Assembly: GCF_003002925.1 (NCBI RefSeq)
Contig: NZ_PVTK01000004.1
Location: 238,547 to 302,546 of the forward strand
Direction: 5' to 3'
From: Vreelandella songnenensis
GTDB taxonomy: Bacteria; Pseudomonadota; Gammaproteobacteria; Pseudomonadales; Halomonadaceae
Length of the DNA stretch: 64,000 nt
A program made the translations under genes and the position numbers. The notes beneath the pieces were generated by a model that saw only the letters and a list, made by a program, of their open reading frames with translations, was not told the DNA's origin and did no database searches. Of this stretch, positions 8,753 to 18,745 are shown piece by piece; the first letter of the stretch is position 1, and each line of letters opens with the position of its first letter.

Positions 8753-9673
8753 TCACTCGTTCGTCCTGCTGAGCACCGCGGTAGGCGCCATGCCAAACTG
8801 GCGCTTGAAGGCGGTAGAAAAGTTGGTGGCATGACTATACCCACAGGCATGTGCCACGCGTTGAACGCTGTGGCCCTGTTCCAGCTGCTGGTAGGCCTTT
8901 AGAAGGCGGCAGCGGCGCAGGTGGTCAAAAATCGTGCAGCCGTATTGATGGCGAAATTTCTGGCGCAGGCTGCTTGGGCTCATGGCGGCGCTGCGAGCCA
9001 GGGCTTTCAGCGAGTAGTCAGCCAGCGGATGGCGGCTTAGCGTGTCATGCAGCTGGGCAAGCCGTTCGCGCTCACGCGTTCTACTGTCCGAGACGAGCGT
9101 GGGCTTGTCTGGAGGTGGCGTGGGCAGGCCATAGCCGAGTAGCTGGAGGGCAAGGCCATGCCAGAGCAGCGATTGGCGCCAGTCGTCCAGCGGATGCTCG
9201 CTGAGGGCAAGCAGCTGGGTAAAAAGCGCAGGTGGCAACGTCCAGGCTCGTAACTGCGGCGCATTGGCGATGGGCAGAGTGTAGGGGGCGGTTGCCAGAA
9301 CGGCGATGTTGAGCGTGCGCAAACGCCTCTGGACGGGTTGTTCGACGACCAGCGGCGCCTGCGGAGTAAAGTGCGAACACAGCCCCTGGCCTGCACTGAT
9401 GGTCAGCCGCTTCTGCCCCTGAGTGATATCAATATGGCCGTCCATGACCACGCATACAAACCACGGCACGGATTGGGTCGAACGTGAGTGGTAGGAGTGG
9501 CGCACCTCAAGGTCCGAAAGCGTGAGATGCAGCGCCGGCGGCAGCGGCAGGTCGCTGACGCTGCCCTGCGCAATCGGCGCATCGGGCGCCGCTTCCAAGT
9601 GGAGATAGTCGATGCCGAACCGGTGTCCCAGCTGGCTAAGAGTGGCCGGCGTGAGTGAGGTAAGGGTCGGCAT
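8753..9673 (-). CDS. AraC-family regulator, PchR-like
   Basis: Transcription activator of 306 residues with a divergent N-terminal sensing half and a C-terminal double helix-turn-helix (about residues 210-300; segments LKALARSAAMSPSSLRQKF and VQRVAHACGYSHATNFSTAF). It resembles the PchR/YbtA class, in which the ferric siderophore itself is the co-inducer for its receptor gene. It starts 8 nt after the stop codon of the IutA-like receptor on the same strand, so the two are almost certainly one transcript and the regulator probably controls that receptor. The effector is inferred from context and not visible in sequence. Confidence 0.85.
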   Translation of the reverse strand: MPTLTSLTPATLSQLGHRFGIDYLHLEAAPDAPIAQGSVSDLPLPPALHLTLSDLEVRHSYHSRSTQSVPWFVCVVMDGHIDITQGQKRLTISAGQGLCSHFTPQAPLVVEQPVQRRLRTLNIAVLATAPYTLPIANAPQLRAWTLPPALFTQLLALSEHPLDDWRQSLLWHGLALQLLGYGLPTPPPDKPTLVSDSRTRERERLAQLHDTLSRHPLADYSLKALARSAAMSPSSLRQKFRHQYGCTIFDHLRRCRLLKAYQQLEQGHSVQRVAHACGYSHATNFSTAFKRQFGMAPTAVLSRTNE

Positions 9674-9681
9674 CGAAAGGC

Positions 9682-11817
9682 TCAGTACTCCATTGACCAG
9701 CCCAGCGTGAACGTACGCCCGCGGGCCTGGTAGTCGTACAGGTACTCGGGCCCGTAGGTGGGCGAGTAGAAGCCGACGGCGCGCTGGCCCCAGGGCGTGG
9801 AGTACTGCTTGTCGGTCAGGTTGCTGATGCCAAGACTTAGGGTGCCAAGGCCGAGATCCTGGCTGCCGATCAGGTCAACGGTGGTAAAGCCGTCGATACG
9901 CTCGCCTTCGGCGTCCTGATACTCGCGGGCGTGGCTGCCCTGCAGGCGCAGCGTGCGCGCATCATCCTGCCAGGCCACGTGGGCGGTCAGGCTATCCTGT
10001 GAGGGGTAGGGCGCAACGGTAATGCCACGGTCTTGCCAGGTGCCATCCACCTTGCGCTCGGAGGTGAGCACGTGCAGCGTGCTGCCCACTTCCCAGGCAT
10101 CGCCAAGGTAGCGCGTCACGGATGCTTCCAGGCCGTAATCGCGGCGGTCATCATCGACCTGGGTGATGTTGAGGTCGCGATCCAGCTCCATGGCGGTATC
10201 CGACCAGGCGTAGTAGACCGCCGCCTGGGTCAGCCAGTCGCCACCCTGGTAGCGCCAGCCAAGCTCCACCTGTTGGGTCTTGATGCCGTCCAGCGGGTTG
10301 TCCGCCACGGTTTGCCCGGCGCGGCCGTAGTACTTGGAGGGGTCGGGCAACTCGAAGCCTTCCGAGTAGCCCAGCCAGCTCTGGTGGCCGTTGTCGAAAT
10401 CATACAGGGCGCTTACGTTATACAGCGTGACGTCGTAGTCGCTCGAGCCACCCGGTACGTTGTTGAAGTCATCGATATCCACGTCCATGCGCTGATGGCG
10501 AATGCCGCCGCTGAACTGAAGCTGATCCGTCGCCCACCACTCGCTCTGGGCAAACAGCGCCAGGGTGTCGATCTCGAAGCCCGGGTAGCGCGGGGTGACG
10601 CGGTCGGCGCGCTGCACCAGGCCACCGGTGGCGTCGCTGGCGGCACGATCAAAGCGCATCTGCGAGGCGTCGAACGACTCCCGGTCCATATCCGCGCCGT
10701 AGGTCAGGTTGAGGCTGTCCGTCAGGTCCGCCGAAAAAAGCCCCTTCAAGCCGCTTAAGGTGGTGTTCTGCTGGGAGGCGGCAAAGTAGTAGCCGCCGCC
10801 CTGAGCGGCGTAAGGGAAGGGGTGAAAGCTGGACTCCTCTTCCCGATGAAACACCTGGAGGTAGAAATCCTGGTTGAGCAGGTTAGCGTGATGGTAGCTG
10901 GCGCTGAGCATCTTGCGGTCGGTGCGCGGGTCACGGTCGGCGGTAAAACCATCGCGAATGTCGGCGTCGTTCAGGTTCGGCGCGGCGGTAGCCAGATTGG
11001 GGTAGTAGACCCCGCGATCCCCTTTCTTGCCGGACTCATACAGCTGGCCGCTGAGCAGCAGCGTCTGTTCATCGTCGAGCTCGACGCGCACGTTACCCAG
11101 AATATCCAGTTGGCGATTGTCCTGCAGGTCGCTTTGCGCGATATCGGGGAATATTTCATCGCCTCCGGCATCGTACTGGCGGCCGTTCTCGACCAGCGAT
11201 ACGCCAATGCGCCCCTGCAGGGTGTCATTGCCGCCGCTGGCCGACTGCGACAGCCGCCGATCAACATCATGACGCGTGTTGAATCCGCTGGTCACGCTGG
11301 CCTGAGACTCGAAGTGCGGGCGGCCGCTTTCACCCTGCTTGGTGATGATGTTGATCAAGCCGCCGGTAGCGCCACCGCCGTACAGGCTGCTGGTGCCGGA
11401 AAGCACCTCTACACGTTCGATATTGAACGGATCGATGGCATCGAACTGGCGCGACAGGCCGCGGGAGTTGTTAAGCGATACGCCATCGATCAGTACCTGC
11501 ACGCTGCGTCCGCGCATGTTCTGCCCTGCATTGGTGCGCCCCTGCGGCCCAAAATCGAGCCCCGGCACCAGTCTACCCAGCGCCGTTTTCAGATCACCCC
11601 CGGCATTGATCTGCTGCTGCAATTCTGGACCTTCAACCACATGAACCGCGCCAGGAATCTGACTGATCTGGGTGGGCGTGCGCGAGCCTACTACCACCAG
11701 GGTTTCCTGAGCGGTGCTGTCAGCCTGGTTGGCGGCTTGAGTCGCGGTCTGGGAGTAAGCAAGCACAGGAAAAGCGCCGCTCAAAAGACCGGCGCTTATA
11801 ACGATATAGCGATTCAT
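9682..11817 (-). CDS. iutA: IutA-like ferric citrate-hydroxamate siderophore receptor
   Basis: TonB-dependent receptor of 711 residues resembling E. coli IutA (aerobactin) and rhizobial RhtA along its length. Recognised phrases: ELQQQINAGGDLKTALGRL followed by PGLD, then NMRGRSVQVLIDGV, SGTSSLYGGGATGGLINI, ELPDPSKYYGR and GQRAVGFYSPTYGPEYLYDY, ending in an aromatic residue. A signal peptide cleaved after YSQ or nearby and a TonB box ETLVVVG are present. The ligand is probably a citrate-based hydroxamate such as aerobactin, schizokinen or rhizobactin 1021. No iucABCD genes occur nearby, so the siderophore may be taken from other organisms or made elsewhere on the genome. A Fur-like site sits upstream, and the AraC regulator gene follows 8 nt downstream. 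Confidence 0.88.
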   Translation of the reverse strand: MNRYIVISAGLLSGAFPVLAYSQTATQAANQADSTAQETLVVVGSRTPTQISQIPGAVHVVEGPELQQQINAGGDLKTALGRLVPGLDFGPQGRTNAGQNMRGRSVQVLIDGVSLNNSRGLSRQFDAIDPFNIERVEVLSGTSSLYGGGATGGLINIITKQGESGRPHFESQASVTSGFNTRHDVDRRLSQSASGGNDTLQGRIGVSLVENGRQYDAGGDEIFPDIAQSDLQDNRQLDILGNVRVELDDEQTLLLSGQLYESGKKGDRGVYYPNLATAAPNLNDADIRDGFTADRDPRTDRKMLSASYHHANLLNQDFYLQVFHREEESSFHPFPYAAQGGGYYFAASQQNTTLSGLKGLFSADLTDSLNLTYGADMDRESFDASQMRFDRAASDATGGLVQRADRVTPRYPGFEIDTLALFAQSEWWATDQLQFSGGIRHQRMDVDIDDFNNVPGGSSDYDVTLYNVSALYDFDNGHQSWLGYSEGFELPDPSKYYGRAGQTVADNPLDGIKTQQVELGWRYQGGDWLTQAAVYYAWSDTAMELDRDLNITQVDDDRRDYGLEASVTRYLGDAWEVGSTLHVLTSERKVDGTWQDRGITVAPYPSQDSLTAHVAWQDDARTLRLQGSHAREYQDAEGERIDGFTTVDLIGSQDLGLGTLSLGISNLTDKQYSTPWGQRAVGFYSPTYGPEYLYDYQARGRTFTLGWSMEY

Positions 11818-11879
11818 GGGTTATCCAGAGAACAGTTTTTGTTGGTGCTGATCCTATCATTGCCGGTACAAAACGCAAT

Positions 11880-11898
11880 GATAAATGTTCTCATTTTT
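11880..11898. promoter_or_regulatory. Fur-box-like site of the iutA-like operon
   Basis: On the minus strand the window AAAAATGAGAACATTTATC matches the 19-bp Fur consensus at about 13 positions by eye. It lies 63-81 nt upstream of the receptor start at 11817, the best-scoring of the three Fur-like sites in the island. Confidence 0.65.
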
Positions 11899-11958
11899 GC
11901 TGTTCGTCGGGTGGGCCTTCAGCCTGTAAAGCCGCGAACGATGGCGTCGTTGGACGGC

Positions 11959-12381
11959 TTACTTATCGTCTTTCAACGGGCTGCTGGCACCCGGCTTCTT
12001 GGCGGGCGCCGCTTTCTTCACGCTTTCTGGCTTAGTGTTTTCTGACGGGGCATTTTCCGACGTGGGGCTTTCCGACGTGGGGCTTTCCGACGCTTCCACC
12101 GAGGCAGTAGGCGCTGGCGATTGCGCGGCGGGCTTGTTCGCTTCAATCGCGGTTTCAAGGCTTGCCACCTGGCGCTCCAGTGCTTCTACCCGGGTACGAG
12201 TGCGTTGCAGCACGTCCATCAGGATGTCGAAGTCTTCCCGCGATACCAGTTCCAGGCGATCAAAGGCGCCGCGAACCACCTGCTGAACACCTTTTTGAAT
12301 ATCTTCCGGGGCTTGTGAAGCGTTCTGTAAACGATCGCCGATCTGCTGGGCCAAACGGCTGATGCGGTCCTGGGGTGTCAT
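11959..12381 (-). CDS. ubiK: ubiquinone biosynthesis accessory factor UbiK (BMFP family)
   Basis: UbiK helps assemble the soluble ubiquinone-biosynthesis complex with UbiJ; the family was earlier called BMFP/YqiC. The 140-residue protein has the conserved core: an N-terminal amphipathic helix (RISRLAQQIGDRL), then LVSREDFDILMDVLQRTR leading into a trimeric coiled coil (about 50-85). The tail after residue 88 is low-complexity (Ala, Ser, Glu, Pro, then Lys-rich), encoded partly by a 15-bp tandem repeat, and makes the protein longer than E. coli UbiK. It is divergent from glnK, as in Pseudomonas. Confidence 0.88.
   Translation of the reverse strand: MTPQDRISRLAQQIGDRLQNASQAPEDIQKGVQQVVRGAFDRLELVSREDFDILMDVLQRTRTRVEALERQVASLETAIEANKPAAQSPAPTASVEASESPTSESPTSENAPSENTKPESVKKAAPAKKPGASSPLKDDK
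12040..12092. repeat. 15-bp tandem repeat inside ubiK
   Basis: Two exact copies of TTCCGACGTGGGGCT (12055-12069, 12070-12084) are followed by an 8-nt partial copy and preceded by a degenerate copy. The unit is a multiple of three, so copy-number change would keep the reading frame and alter the number of S-P-T-S-E units in the UbiK tail. Confidence 0.85.
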
Positions 12382-13064
<683 letters not shown>

Positions 13065-13109
13065 GTAGGGGCTCACTGGGATACTTTCTGGTTCAACGGG
13101 GAACTGACA

Positions 13110-14357
13110 ATGAACGAACTGGCTGATCTGAGCTATGCGCTCGACACCTTCTACTTTCTGATTTGCGGCGTGCTGGTCATGTGGATGGCCGCCGGTTTTG
13201 CCATGCTGGAAGCGGGCCTGGTGCGCTCCAAGAACACCGCGGAAATCCTGACCAAGAATATCGCGCTGTTCGCCATCGCCTGCACCATGTACCTGCTGGT
13301 GGGCTACTACATCATGTATTCAAGCAGCGAAGGCGGCTTTCTGCCGAGCCTGGGCTTCTTGATCGGTGCTGAAAACAGCCTCGATGCGGTCACCGCTGGC
13401 GGTGAAGACGCGCCCTACTACTCCATGCGCGCGGACTACTTCTTCCAGGTGGTGTTCGTGGCCACCGCCATGTCGATCGTTTCCGGAGCGGTAGCCGAGC
13501 GCATGAAGCTGTGGGCCTTTCTGGCCTTTGCCGTGGTCATGACCGCGTTCATCTATCCGGTTTCCGGCTACTGGACCTGGGGCGGCGGCTGGTTGTCTGA
13601 AGTGGGCTACTCCGATTACGCCGGTTCGGGCATCGTTCACATGGCGGGTGCGGCCGCGGCGCTGGCGGGTGTATTGATTCTCGGCCCGCGTAAAGGCAAG
13701 TACGGCAAGGATGGCTCGATTCACGCCATTCCAGGCGCCAACATGCCGCTGGCCACCTTGGGTACGTTCATTCTGTGGATGGGCTGGTTCGGCTTCAACG
13801 GCGGCTCCGAACTGAAAATGTCCGATATCGGTTCGGCCAATAACGTGGCGCAGGTGTTCGTGAACACCAATGCGGCGGCGGCGGGCGGCGTGATTGCGGC
13901 TCTGGTGCTGGCCAAGGTGTGGTTCCGCAAGGCAGACCTCACCATGGCGCTCAACGGCGCGCTGGCAGGCCTTGTCGCGATTACCGCCGATCCGCTTTCA
14001 CCCACGGGGCTGGGCGCGGCGATTATCGGTGCGGTGGGCGGTCTGATCGTGGTCATGGCCATCGTCACCCTGGATAAGCTCAAGCTGGATGACCCGGTCG
14101 GTGCCATTTCGGTACACGGTGTGGTGGGTATCTGGGGCGTGCTGGCCGTGCCGATCACCAATGAAGAAGCCTCTTTCGGCGCACAGCTGATCGGCATTGC
14201 GGGCATCTTCCTCTGGGTATTTGCGGCAAGCCTTGTGGTATGGCTCGTTCTCAAGGCGATCATGGGTATTCGCGTCAGTGAAGAAGAAGAGTACGAAGGC
14301 GTGGATATCGCCGAGTGCGGCCTTGAAGCCTACCCGGAGTTCAGCGTTAAAAAATAA
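13110..14357 (+). CDS. amtB: ammonium channel AmtB
   Basis: Inner-membrane ammonium/ammonia channel, 415 residues with about eleven transmembrane helices. The twin pore histidines are His177 (SGIVHMAG) and His336 (ISVHGVVG), and the family signature around NTNAAAAGG is present. There is no obvious cleavable signal peptide, unlike E. coli AmtB. The acidic cytoplasmic tail begins after VSEEEEYEG. It is gated by GlnK encoded just upstream. A strong terminator follows the gene, so transcription probably stops before the second PII gene. Confidence 0.94.
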   Translation: MNELADLSYALDTFYFLICGVLVMWMAAGFAMLEAGLVRSKNTAEILTKNIALFAIACTMYLLVGYYIMYSSSEGGFLPSLGFLIGAENSLDAVTAGGEDAPYYSMRADYFFQVVFVATAMSIVSGAVAERMKLWAFLAFAVVMTAFIYPVSGYWTWGGGWLSEVGYSDYAGSGIVHMAGAAAALAGVLILGPRKGKYGKDGSIHAIPGANMPLATLGTFILWMGWFGFNGGSELKMSDIGSANNVAQVFVNTNAAAAGGVIAALVLAKVWFRKADLTMALNGALAGLVAITADPLSPTGLGAAIIGAVGGLIVVMAIVTLDKLKLDDPVGAISVHGVVGIWGVLAVPITNEEASFGAQLIGIAGIFLWVFAASLVVWLVLKAIMGIRVSEEEEYEGVDIAECGLEAYPEFSVKK

Positions 14358-14389
14358 CCCGCTGCCCAGTTCGTAGCAGCATGCACCTC

Positions 14390-14421
14390 AAGGCCTTCCT
14401 TTCGCGGAAGGCCTTTTTATT
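14390..14421 (+). terminator. rho-independent terminator after amtB
   Basis: AAGGCCTTCC and GGAAGGCCTT form a perfect 10-bp stem with a TTTCGC loop, followed by TTTATT. It separates the glnK-amtB transcript from the second PII gene. Confidence 0.88.
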
Positions 14422-14476
14422 CTCTGCCGGTAGCGGTGTATGCTTAGGGGTAGCGGGTGGCCGACGCAGGCGGTAA

Positions 14477-14857
<381 letters not shown>

Positions 14858-14879
14858 CTCGCTCCCCCGTATCACAAGG

Positions 14880-14914
14880 AACCCCGCTGCCGGAGATCGG
14901 TAGCGGGGTTCTTT
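14880..14914 (+). terminator. rho-independent terminator after second PII gene
   Basis: A 13-bp stem (AACCCCGCTGCCG with CGGTAGCGGGGTT, one G-T pair) with a 5-nt loop, followed by CTTTT. It ends the PII transcript before the convergent fpr gene. Confidence 0.88.
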
Positions 14915-14947
14915 TAGTTAAACACTGAAGGCGTTTGCTATGAGTGC

Positions 14948-15724
14948 TTATTTCTCGACAAACGCACGCTCGATCACGTAGTCACCGGGCTCGCCCATGC
15001 GCGGGGAGATGTTCATGCCCAGTTCATCAAGCAGCGCGCTGGTGTCATCCAGCATGGCCGGGCTTCCGCAGATCATCGCGCGGTCCTGGCGCGGGTCGAT
15101 GGGGGGAAGGCCTGTGTCTTCGTAAAGCTTGCCCGAACGGATGTGATCGGTCAGGCGGCCCATGGTGTGGAACTCTTCGCGGGTCACCGTCGGGTAGTAA
15201 ACGAGCTTTTCAGCGATCTCTTCACCCAGGTATTCATGCGCTGGGAGCTCCTTGGTGATGAAGTCGGAATAGGCCAGTTCAGAGACTTCACGCACGCCGT
15301 GAATCAGCACGATCTTTTCATAGCGCTCGTACACTTCCGGGTCCTGGATCAGGCTCATGAACGGTGCCAGGCCCGTGCCGGTGGAAAGCATGTAGAGGTT
15401 GCGGCCCGGCAGCAGGTCGTCGCATACCAGTGTGCCGGTGGGCTTGCGGCTGACCATGATCTGATCGCCCACTTTCAGGTGCTGAAGGCGTGAGGTCAGC
15501 GGGCCGTCGGGTACCTTGATGCTGTAGAACTCGAGATGGTCTTCGTAGTTGGGGCTGGCGATGGAGTACGCACGCATCAATGGCTTGCCGTTCACTTCCA
15601 GGCCGATCATCACGAATTGGCCGTTCTTGAAGCGCAGGCTGCGCTCACGCGTGGTGCGGAAGCTGAACAGGGTGTCGTTCCAGTGATGAACGCTAAGCAC
15701 TTCTTCCAGAGCAAACTTACTCAT
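14948..15724 (-). CDS. fpr: ferredoxin/flavodoxin-NADP+ reductase
   Basis: FAD flavoprotein of 258 residues that exchanges electrons between NADPH and ferredoxin or flavodoxin, important in oxidative stress and iron-sulfur repair. Seen: an FAD-binding barrel with RAYSIASPNY (R-x-Y-S-x-A type), then an NADP-binding half with STGTGLAPFMSL, AMICGSPAML, and a C-terminal ending IERAFVEK as in the bacterial subclass-I (FprA) enzymes. It is divergently arranged with a LysR gene, as in Pseudomonas where FinR activates fprA under superoxide stress. Convergent with the PII gene. Confidence 0.93.
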   Translation of the reverse strand: MSKFALEEVLSVHHWNDTLFSFRTTRERSLRFKNGQFVMIGLEVNGKPLMRAYSIASPNYEDHLEFYSIKVPDGPLTSRLQHLKVGDQIMVSRKPTGTLVCDDLLPGRNLYMLSTGTGLAPFMSLIQDPEVYERYEKIVLIHGVREVSELAYSDFITKELPAHEYLGEEIAEKLVYYPTVTREEFHTMGRLTDHIRSGKLYEDTGLPPIDPRQDRAMICGSPAMLDDTSALLDELGMNISPRMGEPGDYVIERAFVEK

Positions 15725-15841
15725 GCACTCTCTCCATTAAACGATGCCGACACTCAATCGCATCTTTCATATTCTTAAAAAGAATAAAAATTAGAAAATA
15801 TGTTGTCAGCAAGTCTAAGCAAAGATGGTATATCTGTTAAG

Positions 15842-15854
15842 TCAATTATATTGA
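15842..15854. promoter_or_regulatory. LysR-type T-N11-A dyad between fpr and finR-like gene
   Basis: TCAATTATATTGA is a symmetric T-N11-A dyad in the 164-nt divergent region, 35 nt before the LysR start, within a wider near-palindrome that begins GTTAAG and ends GATAAC. This is the form of site LysR regulators bind to control themselves and the divergent gene. Confidence 0.6.
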
Positions 15855-15888
15855 TAACTCTTATCTTTAAAATCGATATAGGCTTTTT

Positions 15889-16815
15889 ATGCACTATACC
15901 CTGCGCCAGCTCGAAGTGTTCGTTGCCGTCGCTCAGCACGAAAGCGTTTCCCAGGCGGCGCGGGCGCTGGCCATGTCGCAGTCGGCCACCAGTACCGCCC
16001 TTGCGGAGCTGGAGCGCCAGTTCGACTGCCAGTTGCTCGACCGGCTGGGAAAACGCTTGAAGCTCAACGCGCTGGGTTTTCAGCTGCTGCCCAAGGCGGT
16101 AGCGCTGCTGGACCGGGGCGAGGAGATCGAGGAACTGCTGCGCGGCCAGCAGGGGGTAGGCACGCTGGATGTGGGGGCGACGCTGACCATCGGCAACTAC
16201 CTGGCAACGCTTTTGATCAGCGACTTCATGCAGCGCTACCCCGGCAGCCGGGTGCGCCTTTCGGTGCGCAACACGCGCCATATCATCGACAGCGTGCGCC
16301 AGCACTCGCTGGACCTTGGCCTGATCGAGGGCCAGTGCGATGACGAGATGATCATCAGCCAGCCTTGGGTGGAGGATGAGCTGTGCGTGTTCTGCTCGCC
16401 GCGCCATCCGCTGGCCGGGCGCGAGCACCTGGAGCTTGAACAGCTTTTACGCGAAGACTGGATCATGCGCGAAGAGGGTTCAGGCACGCGCATGACGCTG
16501 GAATACGCGGCGCGCCATCGGCGCAGCCGTTTCAATACGCTTTTAGAGCTTGAGCATACCGAAGGCATCAAGCGGGCGGTGGAGTCCGGGCTCGGCATCG
16601 GCTGCGTTTCGCGCCTGGCGCTACGCGACGCCTTCCGGCGCGGAAGCCTGGTGCCGCTGCCTACGCCGGAGCTGGATTTAAAGCGTCAGTTCACCTTTAT
16701 CTGGCACCGCCACAAGTACCTGACCACCGGGGTGCGTGAGTTCTTGCGCCTGTGCCGCGAGATGACCGCCGGCGCCAGCCGAAGTGACGATATCGCGCTG
16801 CCGCCGGTGCCTTGA
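15889..16815 (+). CDS. finR: LysR-family regulator, FinR-like
   Basis: LysR activator of 308 residues: N-terminal winged helix-turn-helix (about 1-60; YTLRQLEVFVAVAQHESVS, then SQSATSTALAELERQ), followed by a periplasmic-binding-protein-like effector domain with GATLTIGNYLATLL. The sequence style and its position divergent from fpr match Pseudomonas FinR, which induces fpr on superoxide or nitrosative stress. A T-N11-A dyad lies between the two genes. Four nucleotides separate it from the convergent chemoreceptor stop. The FinR assignment is recognition plus context; the effector is unknown. Confidence 0.78.
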   Translation: MHYTLRQLEVFVAVAQHESVSQAARALAMSQSATSTALAELERQFDCQLLDRLGKRLKLNALGFQLLPKAVALLDRGEEIEELLRGQQGVGTLDVGATLTIGNYLATLLISDFMQRYPGSRVRLSVRNTRHIIDSVRQHSLDLGLIEGQCDDEMIISQPWVEDELCVFCSPRHPLAGREHLELEQLLREDWIMREEGSGTRMTLEYAARHRRSRFNTLLELEHTEGIKRAVESGLGIGCVSRLALRDAFRRGSLVPLPTPELDLKRQFTFIWHRHKYLTTGVREFLRLCREMTAGASRSDDIALPPVP

Positions 16816-16819
16816 TGCC

Positions 16820-18676
16820 TCAATAGGCGGGCAAGGAAGGGGCGGAGTTGAGGGCTAAAGGGGCCTGCGTATGTTGCGACAGCTTGAAGCTGCCTATGGT
16901 CACCGACAGATGGTCGGCCTGCTCTTTCAGCTGCTCGGCAGCGGTGGTTGACTCTTCTACCATGGCGGCGTTCGCCTGGGTCATGCGGTCAAGCTCGGCC
17001 ACGGCGATATTGACCTGATTGATGCCGTCGCTCTGTTCACTGGTGGCGGCAGTGATCTCTTCCAGTACGTCGGTTACGCGGGTGATATGTGCCACGATAT
17101 CCTGCATGGTGGCGCCGGCATCGCGCACCAGCGTGGTGCCGTTATTCACCTTGGTTTGCGAGTCCTCGATCAGCTTCTGGATATCGTTGGCGGCATCGCT
17201 GCTGCGCCCGGCAAGCTTGCGCACCTCATCGGCCACCACGGCAAACCCGCGACCGTGTTCACCGGCCCGGGCGGCTTCCACCGAGGCGTTCAGCGCCAGC
17301 AGGTTGGTCTGGAAGGAGATGCTGTTCATCAGGGTAACGATTTCGCCGATCTTGTCCGAGGCTCGGGTGATCTCTTCCATGGTGACGACCACGTTCGCCA
17401 CGACCTTGCCGCCTTCGTTGGCCACCTGGGAGGCGGTTTGCGAGAGCTTGTTGGCTTCCTTGGCCGAAGCGGCCGTGTGCTGCACGGTACTGGTGATCTC
17501 TTCAATCGAGGCGGAGGTCTGCTGCAGGCTGGCAGCCGCGTTATCGGTGCGGCGGGAAAGATCCTGCCCACCCATGGCGATTTCATTGGCCGCGTGATGC
17601 ACGGATTCACTGCTCGCGCGAACGTCCATCAGCACCGCTTCCATCTTGCCGACAAAGCGGTTGAAGGCACCGCTGATCTGCGCCACTTCATCGCGGCCCT
17701 GTTCCGGCAGGCGGCGCGTCAGGTCGCCCTCTCCACTGGCGATATCGTCCAGGGCATCCCGGGCGCGCTCAAGACCTGCAAAGGTACGCTTGAGCCACAG
17801 GCTGAGCAGCAGAGCCGTCACGGCAATGATGATCAGCAGCGTGACCAGCGATGATTTGAGAATGGCACGCAGTCCGGCGGTTGCTTCGTACTCATCGAGT
17901 GCCACGCCGAGTTCCCAATCCGTACCAGCGATGGGCGTGGCAGCCACGCGTTTGCTGCGGCCATTGACCTCGACGGGTTCCCAGGCATCTCGCGTTGCGC
18001 TTAGCCGCTCGATGCTTGTCGGCGTCAGGGCGTCGTTGATGCGGCTCAGCGGCTCGAGCGTCAGTGCCTTGTCAGGGTGCGCGATGATGGTTGCGCCACC
18101 GCTGCTCAAAAAGGCAAAGCTCGACGGTGTCGGCTGAATGGCATTGACCTGATTGACCAGGTTATCAATGGCCACATCGCCACCAATCACGCCGTACAGA
18201 CGACCATCGCGCTTGACCGGGGTAGCAAAGGTCACCACCAGCTGATTGCTGTTGGCATCCACGTAAGGCAGCGAGACGATGGTGCCATCCTTCGCCGTCG
18301 CAGCCCGGTACCAGTCGCGCTGGCGAGGGTCATAATCGCTGCCTGGTACCCAGCCATCGGATGACAGGTGCCGGCCATCGGTCTGGCCATAGAACGCCGC
18401 GATGAACCCACCCGACTCGGCCAGTTGCAAAAGCGGCGCGAGCGGGTCGCTATCCATCACCGGCATGCGAGCTGCTTCCAGCATGGCGGCACGTGCCGCC
18501 ACCCACTCCTCGATGGCCAGAGCGTTACCCTGCGAAACAGAGCCCAACTGCTGCGCCACCTGTTGATCGTTATGTGTCTGCAAGGTCAGGTAACTGACCG
18601 AGGCGTTGATGGTAAGGGCCAGTGTAATGACCACCAGCGTAATAAGCAGGATGCGCAAGCGCAGGGATGACAGCAT
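16820..18676 (-). CDS. methyl-accepting chemotaxis protein with dCache amino-acid sensor
   Basis: Chemoreceptor of 618 residues from the ATG at 18676; an in-frame TTG 15 nt upstream is less likely. Layout: TM1 about 9-28, periplasmic double-Cache domain 32-270, TM2 about 275-295, HAMP about 297-350, then a long cytoplasmic methylation and signalling coiled coil with the hairpin tip [20 protein letters not shown]. The Cache part contains Tyr115, Arg120, Trp122, Tyr123, Tyr138 and Asp167 in the spacing of the known amino-acid-binding dCache motif, so an L-amino acid ligand is likely. No C-terminal NWETF-type CheR tether. A near-perfect sigma-28 promoter lies about 70 nt upstream. Confidence 0.9.
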   Translation of the reverse strand: MLSSLRLRILLITLVVITLALTINASVSYLTLQTHNDQQVAQQLGSVSQGNALAIEEWVAARAAMLEAARMPVMDSDPLAPLLQLAESGGFIAAFYGQTDGRHLSSDGWVPGSDYDPRQRDWYRAATAKDGTIVSLPYVDANSNQLVVTFATPVKRDGRLYGVIGGDVAIDNLVNQVNAIQPTPSSFAFLSSGGATIIAHPDKALTLEPLSRINDALTPTSIERLSATRDAWEPVEVNGRSKRVAATPIAGTDWELGVALDEYEATAGLRAILKSSLVTLLIIIAVTALLLSLWLKRTFAGLERARDALDDIASGEGDLTRRLPEQGRDEVAQISGAFNRFVGKMEAVLMDVRASSESVHHAANEIAMGGQDLSRRTDNAAASLQQTSASIEEITSTVQHTAASAKEANKLSQTASQVANEGGKVVANVVVTMEEITRASDKIGEIVTLMNSISFQTNLLALNASVEAARAGEHGRGFAVVADEVRKLAGRSSDAANDIQKLIEDSQTKVNNGTTLVRDAGATMQDIVAHITRVTDVLEEITAATSEQSDGINQVNIAVAELDRMTQANAAMVEESTTAAEQLKEQADHLSVTIGSFKLSQHTQAPLALNSAPSLPAY

Positions 18677-18745
18677 TGAGGGATCTCGCAAGTGAACGGA
18701 TGGGGTAGGGAGTAGGCCGCCTTATCGTTGATAGCCGCTTTCATG

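Noticed and set aside
10822..12045. 407-codon open frame antisense to the iutA-like gene and ubiK
   Set aside because: Shadow of two recognised genes with high GC third positions; it also crosses the intergenic Fur region.
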